Part shown: positions 9,094 through 18,717 of the stretch, in pieces | Layout of the letters: every line of letters starts with the position of its first letter | Numbering within the stretch: position 1 is the first letter of the stretch | NCBI GenBank assembly: GCA_905182325.1 | Contig: CAJJBD010000006.1 | Coordinates: 1 to 64,000, forward strand | Source of the DNA: an uncultured Planktomarina sp. | GTDB taxonomy: Bacteria > Pseudomonadota > Alphaproteobacteria > Rhodobacterales > Rhodobacteraceae | Direction of reading: 5' to 3' | Length of the DNA: 64,000 bases | Notes under the pieces: generated by a model | The model's input: the letters and a program-made list of their open reading frames with translations, nothing else | Told to the model about the DNA's origin: nothing | Database searches by the model: none | Made by a program: the position numbers and the translations under genes

Positions 9094-9108
9094 GAACATA
9101 ACAAGAAC
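9094..9108. promoter_or_regulatory. LexA operator (SOS box)
   Basis: GAACATAACAAGAAC is a perfect GAAC-N7-GAAC direct repeat, the alphaproteobacterial LexA site (written GTTC-N7-GTTC on the other strand). It ends 19 bases before the ATG of imuB, a good position for blocking transcription. It supports DNA-damage control of imuB. Confidence 0.82.
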
Positions 9109-9127
9109 AATTTTATTGATATAAATA

Positions 9128-10780
9128 ATGCATCGTCGAATTTTATCCTTATGGTTTCCCCGAATGGGAGCAGAGCGGCTATTGCGGCACGCACGTATGA
9201 CTGAGGATTTACCTTTTGCTGTAGTGCGTGACACTGGGCAGATAAAGTTAATAAGCTCACTTTCAATTACTGCTGAAAGCCAAGGCTTAAGCTGTGGCCA
9301 GTCTCTGCGTGATGCTATGGCAATATGTCCAAGTTTAATAACTAAGTCACAAAACCCTCAACTTGAGGCCCAATTTTTGACTAACTTGTGCCGCTGGGCG
9401 AATAAATTTTCGCCTTGGGTGGCTGAGGAAGTTTCAAATGCACTGGTAATAGATCTTACTGGGTGTGCCCATTTATTTGGTGGTGAAGAAGGGGTGGTGC
9501 AACAAGTTGAGTTGGATTGCATTGATCTTGGGTTGTCTGTTCATATTGGTATTGCTGATACAAAAGGTGCGGCTTGGGCGTTAGCCCGTTATGCTGGCCA
9601 ACCCTTAAGTTTAAGTCGTACTGGTGATGCTATTGATCAAGAGGCACATGCAACTCGATCCCGCGCAGCCAAACGTCGCAACTGGGAACGGGGGGGGCAA
9701 GCTCCACGGCTGAAATCTAGTAAAAGCATTTCTCAACGTATAGCTGCGCCAGGCTTTACTCGGCAGGCACTTTCGTCTTTGCCTGTAGCAGCCTTGAGAT
9801 TGGAAGATCATGTAATAATATCACTCAACCGGTTAGGATTATGTCGGGTTGAAGATTTATTGAATCAACCGCGTGCTGCGATTGCGCGACGCTTTGGGAA
9901 GGGAATAATCTATAGGATGGATCAGGCTTTGGGTGTTGCACCTGAACCTGTAAATCCCTCAAAACAAGCCTTGCATTTTGCTTGCCGGCTAACTTTTCCT
10001 GAGCCTATTGGTTTAATGGATGATATGTTGGCTGCATTAAATAAATTATTACCTCGACTTGCTAATAGCTTGGAATCCAAAGGTAGGGGTGCACGGCGGT
10101 TGCGTTTGGAAGTTTACCGTACTGACCAAACGATGCAGTGGGTTGATGTTGGATTAACATACCCCTCTTCTGATTGTGCACGGATGCAACTGCTCCTGAA
10201 AATGAAATTAGCTGAAATTGAAGTAAAGTTTGGTATTGATGTGCTACGCATAGTGGCTACTCAAACAGAGCTAATGTATGCTCAGCACTACAAAAGCCAT
10301 ATTGATGTGGGACCTGAAGTGTCAGTAGGGCAATTAACCAACACAGATCTTGGTGACCTTATTGGAAAGCTAGGTGCGCGTATTGGGCTTGAAAAAATTA
10401 CACGTCTACATCCTGGTAACAGTCATATACCTGAAAAGGCAGCGCAGACCATTGCAGCAGCATGGTCATCGCCAGAAATGAATTGGCTTGATCTGGAGCG
10501 CCCACGTCCATTGATTTACTTTCAACCTGAGCGAGTTATTGCGCTAGCGGTACCAAAAGTACCGTTACAATTTAAATGGCGTGGGCAGGTACATGAGTTT
10601 GACAGTGCGTATGGTCCTGAGCGGATTGCACCTGAGTGGTGGTTGGCAGAACAGGCATGGCGCACGGGAACACGGGATTACTGGAAAGTTGTAACAAAAA
10701 CTGGAGACCGGCTTTGGCTTTATTTTGCCCATGGAGGATTGGTATCAGGAGGATGGTTTTGTCATGGTAGATTTGCGTAG
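9128..10780 (+). CDS. imuB: ImuB-like Y-family DNA polymerase homologue
   Basis: A 550-aa relative of Y-family polymerases that works in the ImuA-ImuB-DnaE2 mutasome. The N-terminus reads RILSLWFPRMGAERL where an active polymerase would have its first catalytic aspartate, as usual for the catalytically dead ImuB. The palm and finger region runs to about residue 190, a little-finger-type region covers about 260-400, and the C-terminus RTGTRDYWKVVTK...GRFA is characteristic of ImuB. A LexA box lies just upstream. Neither imuA nor dnaE2 is adjacent: upstream is gpmI, downstream a hairpin and a DUF2794 gene. Confidence 0.9.
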   Translation: MHRRILSLWFPRMGAERLLRHARMTEDLPFAVVRDTGQIKLISSLSITAESQGLSCGQSLRDAMAICPSLITKSQNPQLEAQFLTNLCRWANKFSPWVAEEVSNALVIDLTGCAHLFGGEEGVVQQVELDCIDLGLSVHIGIADTKGAAWALARYAGQPLSLSRTGDAIDQEAHATRSRAAKRRNWERGGQAPRLKSSKSISQRIAAPGFTRQALSSLPVAALRLEDHVIISLNRLGLCRVEDLLNQPRAAIARRFGKGIIYRMDQALGVAPEPVNPSKQALHFACRLTFPEPIGLMDDMLAALNKLLPRLANSLESKGRGARRLRLEVYRTDQTMQWVDVGLTYPSSDCARMQLLLKMKLAEIEVKFGIDVLRIVATQTELMYAQHYKSHIDVGPEVSVGQLTNTDLGDLIGKLGARIGLEKITRLHPGNSHIPEKAAQTIAAAWSSPEMNWLDLERPRPLIYFQPERVIALAVPKVPLQFKWRGQVHEFDSAYGPERIAPEWWLAEQAWRTGTRDYWKVVTKTGDRLWLYFAHGGLVSGGWFCHGRFA

Positions 10781-10828
10781 TGTTACAAAAAATAATTTAT
10801 GGAAATTTCCTAAAGGATTGTGGTTGTG

Positions 10829-10859
10829 GGGTTGCTTTAATTTTTTTTTAAAGCAACCC
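10829..10859 (+). terminator. 12-bp perfect hairpin between imuB and the DUF2794 gene
   Basis: GGGTTGCTTTAA (10829-10840) pairs perfectly with TTAAAGCAACCC (10848-10859) around a loop of seven T. It would be a strong stem-loop 49 bases after the imuB stop. There is no T-run after the stem in either direction, so it is not a textbook intrinsic terminator; it ends seven bases before the next ATG and could instead affect translation or message stability. Confidence 0.5.
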
Positions 10860-10866
10860 TATTAAA

Positions 10867-11211
10867 ATGAATATTGTAAATATGCAAACTAAATCACATC
10901 TAAAAATTCCTGAAAAAATTGCGTTTCAACGTTTAGAATTAGCACCTATCCTGAATTTATATGGACGGATGGTAGCCGCTGGTGAGTGGCGTGATTACGG
11001 CATCTCATGTCTACGTGAGGTCGCAGTATTTTCGGTTTTTAAACGAACAGCTGAAAACTCGTTGTTTCGAATTGAAAAGCGACCAAAGCTTCGTAATAAA
11101 CAGGGAATGTATGCAGTTATTGGTTCTGAAGGCCAGATGTTGAAGCGTGGCCATGATCTCAAATCAGTGTTGGGTGTAATTGAACGTAAGTTAATTCGAA
11201 CGGTTGATTAA
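10867..11211 (+). CDS. DUF2794 family protein
   Basis: A small soluble protein of 114 aa (or 109 if it starts at the ATG at 10882). The core LNLYGRMVAAGEWRDYGI, FSVFKRTAE and FRIEKRPKLRNKQGMYAV matches DUF2794 (PF10984), a family I know only from alphaproteobacteria and whose function is unknown. Many Arg/Lys residues give it a basic character. No ribosome binding site is visible, and the start lies directly behind a strong hairpin, so how it is translated is unclear. It reads convergent with the NlpC gene. Confidence 0.82.
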   Translation: MNIVNMQTKSHLKIPEKIAFQRLELAPILNLYGRMVAAGEWRDYGISCLREVAVFSVFKRTAENSLFRIEKRPKLRNKQGMYAVIGSEGQMLKRGHDLKSVLGVIERKLIRTVD

Positions 11212-11227
11212 ATTTGGGCGGCTCGGT

Positions 11228-11959
11228 TTAAAGCTTGGTTCGATTGATGACGGGTCCGTCACCAGCTTTGGCAATACGTGTTATGGTTTCCTCAATCTCA
11301 TCAATTGTTACAGCCATGGCTCTTGCATTAGCGTGTATTAATTCACCATCATTAATTGTTAAAGCAACGTGACCTTTCCAAAAAATTAGTTGGTTTTTGT
11401 TCCATGGACCATCCACGTTTGTAAAAGCAGTTTGTTGGGGGCCACTATCGCCTGGGCAAGACTTGCCACAGGCAAGGCATGCTGTTTGTATGAGCCCTGA
11501 GCAGTCAATACCTGTTACAGAGTTGCCACCCCAAAGGTAGGGTGCGTGTAAAAATAGTAAGGCCACCTGAACGGGATCTGGAAAAAAAGATCCAATAGGC
11601 ATTAAGTGTTGCTTTGGGATAAAACCGTATTTTGTTTTTACAAAACTTTCTACATCTGAAATCATGGATACTAGAGATCCAAACGGCATATAAATTTGAT
11701 TTGAAGACTTAATATCAGGTCCATTATAAGCGTGAGTTCCAAGTGATCTTACTCGGTGTGTTTTGGGCTCAAATGGCTCTAGATCTACTTTTCTTACATA
11801 ACCCCTATATCCATCTTTTGTTGCATGACCAAACGCCCAGCCCTGGTCGATATCTAAAGTTACAAACCCATCACCTAGTAGTAATTGACGGTCGCGTGAT
11901 CCACTTTTATTGTTACAAACATCAGTAAGATTTACGCAAATTTGATGGGTAGGTATCAT
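11228..11959 (-). CDS. NlpC/P60 family cell-wall peptidase
   Basis: A 243-aa putative gamma-D-glutamyl peptidase acting on murein peptides. The N-terminal half (about 1-120) looks like one or two SH3-like domains; the C-terminal NlpC/P60 domain has the catalytic Cys153 in GIDCSGLIQTA, a histidine in FWKGHVALTI and the third residue region in LIHANA. No signal peptide is evident, as is common for this group, so it may act on imported cell-wall peptides. Its ATG overlaps the M17 aminopeptidase stop by four bases; a recycling role for the pair is an inference. Confidence 0.88.
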   Translation of the reverse strand: MIPTHQICVNLTDVCNNKSGSRDRQLLLGDGFVTLDIDQGWAFGHATKDGYRGYVRKVDLEPFEPKTHRVRSLGTHAYNGPDIKSSNQIYMPFGSLVSMISDVESFVKTKYGFIPKQHLMPIGSFFPDPVQVALLFLHAPYLWGGNSVTGIDCSGLIQTACLACGKSCPGDSGPQQTAFTNVDGPWNKNQLIFWKGHVALTINDGELIHANARAMAVTIDEIEETITRIAKAGDGPVINRTKL

Positions 11960-13344
11960 AGGTCCAAAATTTCAGGCAGTGCCTGAAATAGGGCGCGTAT
12001 TCCTTGTCCGGTACCACCCTTTGGGCGCGCTGGGCTTCCGGTGGGCTGCCATCCGTAGCAATCAAAATGTACAAACTTCGAAGTATTCGTTACAAACCGG
12101 TTTAGAAAAAGTGCAGCAGTTATTGCGCCAGCAAAACCTCCTCGTGGGGCATTATCAAGATCAGCAATTCCTGGCTCTATCATTGCTTCATAAGGTATGT
12201 GCAATGGCAGTTGCCATACTGGATCATCAACAATAATACCAGCTTTAGCAATGGACTGGCTTAGGGCAACATTTGAGGTGAAATAGGGCGCAATATCAGG
12301 CCCAACTGCTACTCTTGCTGCGCCTGTAAGTGTAGCCATGCAAATAATTAAATCAGTGGGTATTTCGTCCGCAAATGTCAAAGCGTCAGCCAATACTAAA
12401 CGGCCTTCAGCGTCGGTGTTATTGACCTCAACGGTTAGACCCTTCCGACTAGTCAAAATATCTTGAGGTCGAAATGCATCGCTTCCAATAGCATTTTCAA
12501 CTGCTGGGATTAGTATCCGCAATTGCACTTTCATTTGTGTGGACATGATCATCTTGGCTAAGCCCAAGACGTGCGCTGCGCCACCCATGTCTTTCTTCAT
12601 TAATCCCATGGAAATTCCCGGTTTAATGTTAAGCCCGCCAGTGTCAAAGCACACACCTTTTCCAACTAAAGTAATTCTTGGGCCCTTATTTCCCCACTTC
12701 ATATCGATCAAACGAGGTTCTCGGTGTGACGCTCGACCAACGGCGTGTATCATTGGGAAGTTTTCCTCAACTAGGGCATCGCCTAAGATAACATTTATTA
12801 TGGCATCATATTTCTTGCCCAAGTCTTGCGCCGCTTCCTCCAGTTCTTCTGGACCCATGTCATTGGGGGGCGTATTAATTAGATCACGGGTTAAAAATTC
12901 ACCGGCAACGATGGCTTGGATATGATTTGCATCTAACTCGTTTGGACAAATCAGTTCTGCTTTTAGTTCAGATTGTTGATTGTAACGGTTAAACTGGTAC
13001 TTACTCATTGCGAATCCAAGTGTGAAGTCTTGTGCAAATTCCATATTCAGTGGTGTGAGTTTAAAAATTCCAGTTGGTAAACTTGACAGTCCTGCTAAAG
13101 CGCCAAAGCGTTTTCTGCTTCGCGACTGCGTGTTGCCAATTCCAATTGCGACAGAGGTGGGGTTCCCATTTTCGGTTACAACTAAAGTTTGCCCTAGTTG
13201 CGCTTTCCAGCGGTGCGTTGACGCAGAGTTTTGAACTACTGGATCCTGTACTTTAAGCCAACTTTCCAACTCTGCCTCTGAGACTAGATTGATTGGAATT
13301 GCCCTTGATGTAGGTGGCGCAAAAAAGCTATCAGAACGTTCCAT
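11956..13344 (-). CDS. M17 leucyl aminopeptidase family protein
   Basis: A 462-aa cytosolic metalloaminopeptidase. The metal and active-site motifs VGKGVCFDTGGLNIKPG and NTDAEGRLVLADAL are intact, and the C-terminal half is well conserved. The N-terminal domain is variable, as usual. I chose the ATG at 13342-13344, which has AAAGGGAC upstream; the frame extends 11 codons further without a better site. The downstream NlpC/P60 gene overlaps by four bases, implying an operon for peptide breakdown. Confidence 0.93.
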   Translation of the reverse strand: MERSDSFFAPPTSRAIPINLVSEAELESWLKVQDPVVQNSASTHRWKAQLGQTLVVTENGNPTSVAIGIGNTQSRSRKRFGALAGLSSLPTGIFKLTPLNMEFAQDFTLGFAMSKYQFNRYNQQSELKAELICPNELDANHIQAIVAGEFLTRDLINTPPNDMGPEELEEAAQDLGKKYDAIINVILGDALVEENFPMIHAVGRASHREPRLIDMKWGNKGPRITLVGKGVCFDTGGLNIKPGISMGLMKKDMGGAAHVLGLAKMIMSTQMKVQLRILIPAVENAIGSDAFRPQDILTSRKGLTVEVNNTDAEGRLVLADALTFADEIPTDLIICMATLTGAARVAVGPDIAPYFTSNVALSQSIAKAGIIVDDPVWQLPLHIPYEAMIEPGIADLDNAPRGGFAGAITAALFLNRFVTNTSKFVHFDCYGWQPTGSPARPKGGTGQGIRALFQALPEILDL

Positions 13345-13529
13345 GAGTTGTCCCTTTTGTTGACTTTTTAACCGCATATATCCATCATCAAATATTAAAT
13401 TTAATGTAGTGTATATTCAAAATAAAAAAACTGCACCATACAAAGTCTACGAATTGAATTAGACTTATTATTCGAATTAAATTTAATTAATTGTTACGAT
13501 ACAATAAAAATACCGTAAAGGTTGTAACT

Positions 13530-14180
13530 ATGAAATTTGTTAAACCTCTTCCTACCTATTTGGTGCAGCGCTACCACGGCTGGAAGGCGACTACATTTGA
13601 GGATAATCATTCCTGGTACCGACGTCTGGCTAGCGAAGGCCAACGGCCACGCGCAATGGTAATTTCATGCTGCGATAGCCGTGTACATGCGACTGCTATT
13701 TTTGGTGCTGAACAGGGTGAATTTTTTATTCATCGAAATGTGGCCAATTTAGTACCAGCCTACCTTCCAGATGGTGAGCCACATGGCACGTCGGCAGCCG
13801 TAGAATACGCTGTTACGGCGTTAAAAGTTGCGCATATTATAGTGCTCGGTCACTCAAACTGTGGGGGTGTAAAAGCTTGTCATGACATGTGTACCGGCCA
13901 TGCGCCCGAACTAGAAAAAAGTAGCAGTTTTGTTGGCCGTTGGATGGACATTTTACGTCCGGGATTTGAGCGGGTCAAAAGCATAGCCGATCCAGATGAC
14001 CAAGTTGCCAGTTTGGAGCGTGAGGCTGTTATGATTTCTATTGAAAACCTTACTACATTCCCTTTTGTGAAGCAGGCAATTAACGAGAATGAACTTACGT
14101 TACATGGCCTCTGGACTGATATAGCCGAAGGTACACTGGAGCAGTTTGATATAAAAACCCAAAATTTCGTTCAAATTTAA
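13530..14180 (+). CDS. Beta-class carbonic anhydrase
   Basis: Interconverts CO2 and bicarbonate. The Zn ligands are visible: Cys47 in the CxDxR motif (SCCDSR), His108 and Cys111 in LGHSNCGG. The 216-aa length fits. I chose ATG 13530 (AAAGG upstream at good distance); a TTG at 13491 lengthens it by 13 poorly conserved residues. The preceding 185 bases, shared with the divergent M17 gene, are AT-rich and include the palindrome ATTAAATTTAAT. It stands alone, with asd convergent downstream. Confidence 0.94.
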   Translation: MKFVKPLPTYLVQRYHGWKATTFEDNHSWYRRLASEGQRPRAMVISCCDSRVHATAIFGAEQGEFFIHRNVANLVPAYLPDGEPHGTSAAVEYAVTALKVAHIIVLGHSNCGGVKACHDMCTGHAPELEKSSSFVGRWMDILRPGFERVKSIADPDDQVASLEREAVMISIENLTTFPFVKQAINENELTLHGLWTDIAEGTLEQFDIKTQNFVQI

Positions 14181-14239
14181 AATTTTCGCTAAGGAATTTA
14201 TATTAGTACGTTGCCGTTAAGTTTTTTCAGATATTAATG

Positions 14240-15262
14240 CTAACCCTTTTTTAAAACTTTGTTACCTAATACCTCGGCAATTTGTACTGCATTAAGTGCT
14301 GCACCCTTACGTAGGTTATCACAAACACACCATAGATTTAATCCGTTTTGTACTGTTACATCTTGCCGTATACGACTAATAAATGTGGCGTAATCACCCA
14401 CACATTCTATCGGACTTACATAGCCACCATCTTCCCGCTTATCGATCACCATGATGCCTGGGGCTTCACGTAAGATTGAGCGAGCTTCGTCTTCGTCTAA
14501 AAAGTCTTCAAATTCGATATTAATGGCTTCTGAATGGCCTACAAAAACAGGGACACGAACACACGTGGCAGTGACCTTAATTGAAGTATCTAAAATCTTC
14601 TTGGTTTCTGCTACCATCTTCCACTCCTCTTTCGTATCTCCACTGTCCAAAAAAACGTCGATGTGTGGAATGACATTGAAAGCGATTTGCTTGGTAAACT
14701 TTCTAGGAGGCTTGTCATCCACAGGGTTGTAGATGGATTTAGTTTGATCCCATAACTCATCAATTCCCTCTTTCCCTGCTCCGGATACTGATTGATAGGT
14801 GCTCACCACCACCCGCTTAATCCTAGCACGGTCATGTAGAGGTTTTAGTGTTACAACCATCTGTGCTGTTGAACAGTTAGGGTTAGCTATTATATTTTTC
14901 TTTTTGCATTCATGGATGGCCTCTGAATTTACTTCTGGTACAATTAATGGAACGTCAGGATCATAGCGGTATAAGCTTGAGTTATCAATCACTATGCATC
15001 CCGCAGCAGCAGACTTTGGAGCGTATTCTTTTGTGGTATCTGAGCCAACTGCAAAAAGAGCAATATCCCAGCCAGTAAAATCAAATGTTGCCAGATCACG
15101 GGTCTTTAAAGTTTTTTCGCCAAAACTCACCTCCGTACCAATAGACTTCCTGCTTGCTAGGGCGGCAATTTTTGAAATTGGAAATTCACGTTCAGCCAAA
15201 ATATTTAGCATTTCGCGACCCACATTTCCAGTGGCCCCAACTACGACAACTTTATAAGACAT
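14240..15262 (-). CDS. asd: Aspartate-semialdehyde dehydrogenase
   Basis: Reduces aspartyl phosphate to aspartate semialdehyde with NADPH, the branch point to Lys/DAP, Met, Thr and Ile. The 340-aa protein begins with the dinucleotide motif VVVVGATGNVG, and the catalytic cysteine is C130 in NPNCSTAQM; the substrate residues lie in RVPVFVGHSEAINIEF. AGGAGAG precedes the ATG. The convergent carbonic anhydrase gene ends 59 bases away. dapA at 56.7 kb uses its product. Confidence 0.96.
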   Translation of the reverse strand: MSYKVVVVGATGNVGREMLNILAEREFPISKIAALASRKSIGTEVSFGEKTLKTRDLATFDFTGWDIALFAVGSDTTKEYAPKSAAAGCIVIDNSSLYRYDPDVPLIVPEVNSEAIHECKKKNIIANPNCSTAQMVVTLKPLHDRARIKRVVVSTYQSVSGAGKEGIDELWDQTKSIYNPVDDKPPRKFTKQIAFNVIPHIDVFLDSGDTKEEWKMVAETKKILDTSIKVTATCVRVPVFVGHSEAINIEFEDFLDEDEARSILREAPGIMVIDKREDGGYVSPIECVGDYATFISRIRQDVTVQNGLNLWCVCDNLRKGAALNAVQIAEVLGNKVLKKG

Positions 15263-15326
15263 AGCTTCTCTCCTCTTTTCAAAGACGGATCCGTTTAGCG
15301 CGGTGCTCGCATAATTGAAAGGGGTG

Positions 15327-16505
15327 TCAGTCAGTTCTGTCTTGAGAAAAGAGATAGATAGTCAATCCAATCACCATTATTCCACAAAATAACAAAATGA
15401 CCGAGTTATAGGGATCAATCGGTGTTGTGGCCTTCATTATATGCCCGTCATAAACTTTGGCGGAAAGGTTTTGAATTAATCCTACTCCGCCTATACCAAA
15501 AAGGTTAATTAAGGTCACACCTCGGCCCATTAAATGGTCTGGAAAAAAACTGCGCCCATGTGCTACTAATATTGGAAATGAAGCGCCAAAAAAACCAATA
15601 CCAGCCATGATACCTATTGTAGTCCAAAATCCACTACCGCCAAATAAATAGAGTAAGAGACACAGTGAGGCGCCACTGAGGTTACCAAAAAATATTACCC
15701 ACTTTCGGGTACCAAATATACGGTCAAGTGGCCCATAAAAGAAGTTACCAGCAATCATTGCTATCGCCATTATGCTAGTAACGGTGCCTACCTGAACTAC
15801 AGTTGCATCAAAAATATCTGTAAAGTAAGGGCCAATCCAAAGGCCACGCAGTCCCCCTGCTGGTGCGTAATTAACTAAAACCAGTGGTAGAATTAACCAC
15901 ATAGCCCGCATGCGTAACAAATCTAAAACACTACCCTTCTCGGCAGTTATTATTTTTGGTGGATCCCGTACTATCACATAGCAAAGTATTGCCACGGCGA
16001 CAGTAGTGCAGCCAATCATGAAAATGGATTGTCGCCAACCAAGTGTCTCAACGAGCAAGGTCATTGGGTAGGCCGCTCCAACATTCCCCAGGGAGCCTAT
16101 GCCCAGCATAAATGCTGCCATGGTGGCAAAAGCGGATGCGGGAAAGCTTCTAGCGATGATGTAATATGAGGCCATGAGTACAGGGGAACACCCGATTCCT
16201 ATCATCGCCATGGCAAGTCCAATTTGCCAGGGTTCGGTCGCCATAGAAAAAACCATTGCACCGCCGCCGGCACCAATTGCTAATAAAGCTGCAGTTGTAC
16301 GCTTTGGCCCCAAGGTGTCTAGTGCCCAACCTATTGGAATTTGCATCATAGCAAATGCTAAAAACCAATATCCAGATGCTGATGATAACTGGGCAGCAGT
16401 AGCACCAATGTCAGTTTGTAAAGGTGCTGCAAGTACTGCTAGAAACGCACGGTAAAATTGTGACAAGATGTATGCCAAGGTCAAAATTATTAGAGTGTTG
16501 CGCAT
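15327..16505 (-). CDS. Major facilitator superfamily transporter
   Basis: A 392-aa inner-membrane carrier with about twelve hydrophobic segments. The start is compact (LIILTLAYILSQFYRAFLAVL), with the MFS loop 2-3 motif present in altered form (GWALDTLGPKRT). The substrate cannot be predicted; the set looks like a general sugar/organic-acid or drug-type carrier. The ATG is preceded by only a weak GGA. It is divergent from the SDR gene with 124 bases between the chosen starts. Confidence 0.85.
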   Translation of the reverse strand: MRNTLIILTLAYILSQFYRAFLAVLAAPLQTDIGATAAQLSSASGYWFLAFAMMQIPIGWALDTLGPKRTTAALLAIGAGGGAMVFSMATEPWQIGLAMAMIGIGCSPVLMASYYIIARSFPASAFATMAAFMLGIGSLGNVGAAYPMTLLVETLGWRQSIFMIGCTTVAVAILCYVIVRDPPKIITAEKGSVLDLLRMRAMWLILPLVLVNYAPAGGLRGLWIGPYFTDIFDATVVQVGTVTSIMAIAMIAGNFFYGPLDRIFGTRKWVIFFGNLSGASLCLLLYLFGGSGFWTTIGIMAGIGFFGASFPILVAHGRSFFPDHLMGRGVTLINLFGIGGVGLIQNLSAKVYDGHIMKATTPIDPYNSVILLFCGIMVIGLTIYLFSQDRTD

Positions 16506-16629
16506 TTTTTTTCCATTGTAGCGTTGTCGTTACATGACTTTGGTTCGTGGTAAAGGCAGAATTAATATCTTGTGCGACGGTATTAGCAGCGCTAATCCTA
16601 CGATTATTGTGGTGGGGAATGAAAAAGAA

Positions 16630-17385
16630 ATGACATTAACGGGTAAAACAGTTTTAATAACCGGAGCAAGTCGTGGAATTGGCGCGGCAACAGCCCAACA
16701 TTTAGCGGCGCTCGATGCGAACGTAGTTTTGGTCGCCCGTAGTGCCAAAGTCTTGCAAAAAATTGCTGATAAAATCGGGTCAAAGGCAAAGGCTTTGGCC
16801 TGCGACGTTTCAGACTCAAACCAAGTAAATGAAGCGGTAAATGCTTCATTAGAAACTTTTGGCTCACTTGATATTTTGATTAATAATGCCGGAATACTTG
16901 GCCCTGTTGATAAGCTTTCTAATATCTCCCCAAGTGATTGGGGTGAAGTGATAGATACCAATGTCAAAGGTGTATTTAATATGATGCATGCCACTATCCC
17001 AATTATGGTGGCCCAGAAGAAGGGCGTGATTATTAATGTTTCGTCTGGCGCAGCCTATGGAGTGTTAGAGGGTTGGAGCCATTATTGTGCGTCTAAAGCA
17101 GCTGTTTTACAACTTACACGCTCTGGCCATGAGGAATATGGGGATGATGGTATCACTTGCCTGGGCCTTAGCCCCGGTACGGTTGCAACGAAAATGCAAG
17201 TCGCAATCAAAGCGTCTGGTATAAACCCAGTAAGTAAACTGGAAATTAGCGACCATATTCCTGCTTCAGACGTTGCGCAGGCCATTTCTTATCTTTGTGG
17301 TGCAGCTGGAGAAAATTATGCTGGAGAAGACTTTCAACTTAAATTGCCTGAATCGCGCGCAGCGGTGGGCTTGGTAGCCCGTTGA
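16630..17385 (+). CDS. Short-chain dehydrogenase/reductase
   Basis: A 251-aa NAD(P)-dependent oxidoreductase. It shows the cofactor motif TGASRGIG (about 11-18), the NNAG motif, and the catalytic Ser-Tyr-Lys set in VSSGAAYG and HYCASKAA. The conserved end PGTVATKMQ is also typical. I chose ATG 16630 because the SDR fold begins five residues later; the open frame runs back to 16534 but those 32 residues have no SDR character. The substrate is unknown. Confidence 0.88.
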   Translation: MTLTGKTVLITGASRGIGAATAQHLAALDANVVLVARSAKVLQKIADKIGSKAKALACDVSDSNQVNEAVNASLETFGSLDILINNAGILGPVDKLSNISPSDWGEVIDTNVKGVFNMMHATIPIMVAQKKGVIINVSSGAAYGVLEGWSHYCASKAAVLQLTRSGHEEYGDDGITCLGLSPGTVATKMQVAIKASGINPVSKLEISDHIPASDVAQAISYLCGAAGENYAGEDFQLKLPESRAAVGLVAR

Positions 17386-17447
17386 ATTGAAATGATTTAG
17401 GCTCTTGCATTCCTACAAAGCAGCCTCAGTTTAAAAAATTTAAACCT

Positions 17448-18554
17448 TTACAAGCTTTGGTCTAAAGCTCCAAGTATTGCGTCACCCATCTGTGAGGTTG
17501 TGACTGGCTTTTCGCCCTCAGCTTGTAGAAGATCGGGTGTCCGAATGCCCTCAGCCAGTACAGACTCAACTGCAACCTCTATCCTATGCGCTTCATCACC
17601 CAAATTAAACGAGTACCGTAGGGCCATTGCAAATGATAGTATGCTGGCGCAGGGATTAGCTTTCCCCTGACCGGCAATATCGGGTGCTGATCCGTGTACT
17701 GGTTCATAAAGGGCCTTAGGACGTCCATTCTCCATGGGTGAGCCAAGGCTTGCTGAAGGTAGCATACCGAGGGAACCAGTCAGCATGGCTGCGCAGTCGG
17801 AGAGAATATCCCCAAAGAGGTTGTCGGTTAAAATAACATCAAATTGTTTGGGCGCCCGCACCAGTTGCATCGCACCATTATCTGCATACATATGAGATAA
17901 TTTGACGTCGTCGTAGTCGGCCTTATGAACTTCAGTCACCACTTCACGCCATAGGCCACCAGCTTCCATGACGTTGGCTTTTTCCATAGAACACAGCCGA
18001 TTATCACGCTGTCGTGCCAGTTCAAATCCAGAGCGAGCAACACGCGCAATTTCAGACTCAGTGTAGCGATGTGTATTTATTCCCACACGTTCATTATTCT
18101 CTTTGAATATACCGCGAGGTTCGCCAAAGTAGCTTCCTGAAGTCAACTCTCGTACAATCATGATATCTAAACCTGAGACTATATCGCGCTTTAGTGAGGA
18201 GAAATTAGCGAGTGCGTCAAAACACTGTGCGGGGCGCAAATTTGCAAATAAATCCATTTCTTTACGCAATCGCAGCAAACCACGCTCAGGTTTGATATTA
18301 AAATCAAGGTTATCATATTTTGGACCACCCACTGCCCCAAGTAATACTGCGTCCACTACTTGCGCCTTTGCCATTGTATTATCGTGCAATGGAACGCCAT
18401 GCGTATCGTAGGCAATACCCCCCACTAAATCCTCAGACACCTCAAATGAGATACTACGATTGGCTCCAAGCCAACTAATTACCTTACGGACTTCGGCCAT
18501 AACTTCAGGTCCAATGCCGTCGCCAGGTAAGATAAGTAATGACGGGATACTCAT
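17448..18554 (-). CDS. leuB: 3-isopropylmalate dehydrogenase LeuB
   Basis: Oxidative decarboxylation of 3-isopropylmalate with NAD in leucine synthesis. The 368-aa protein has [13 protein letters not shown] at the start, the substrate-loop arginines in [16 protein letters not shown], and the metal-binding [27 protein letters not shown] precedes the chosen ATG (18552-18554); a start 9 codons upstream is less likely. It follows leuC-leuD on the same strand after a 163-base gap, so it may have its own promoter or be at the end of the same operon. Confidence 0.96.
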   Translation of the reverse strand: MSIPSLLILPGDGIGPEVMAEVRKVISWLGANRSISFEVSEDLVGGIAYDTHGVPLHDNTMAKAQVVDAVLLGAVGGPKYDNLDFNIKPERGLLRLRKEMDLFANLRPAQCFDALANFSSLKRDIVSGLDIMIVRELTSGSYFGEPRGIFKENNERVGINTHRYTESEIARVARSGFELARQRDNRLCSMEKANVMEAGGLWREVVTEVHKADYDDVKLSHMYADNGAMQLVRAPKQFDVILTDNLFGDILSDCAAMLTGSLGMLPSASLGSPMENGRPKALYEPVHGSAPDIAGQGKANPCASILSFAMALRYSFNLGDEAHRIEVAVESVLAEGIRTPDLLQAEGEKPVTTSQMGDAILGALDQSL

Positions 18555-18717
18555 AGAAAGTCCTTTCGTATTTTTAAACACTGCCTAATTGCCAGTACTT
18601 TTTGGGTCAAGAAAATCAAATTTAGTTTGGGAACAACTAATCGTAGTTAGTCGGTTTTGAATACGCAGGTTTAGTTATAAATTCGATTTATACTGATATA
18701 TTCCTTATTTTTTACCG

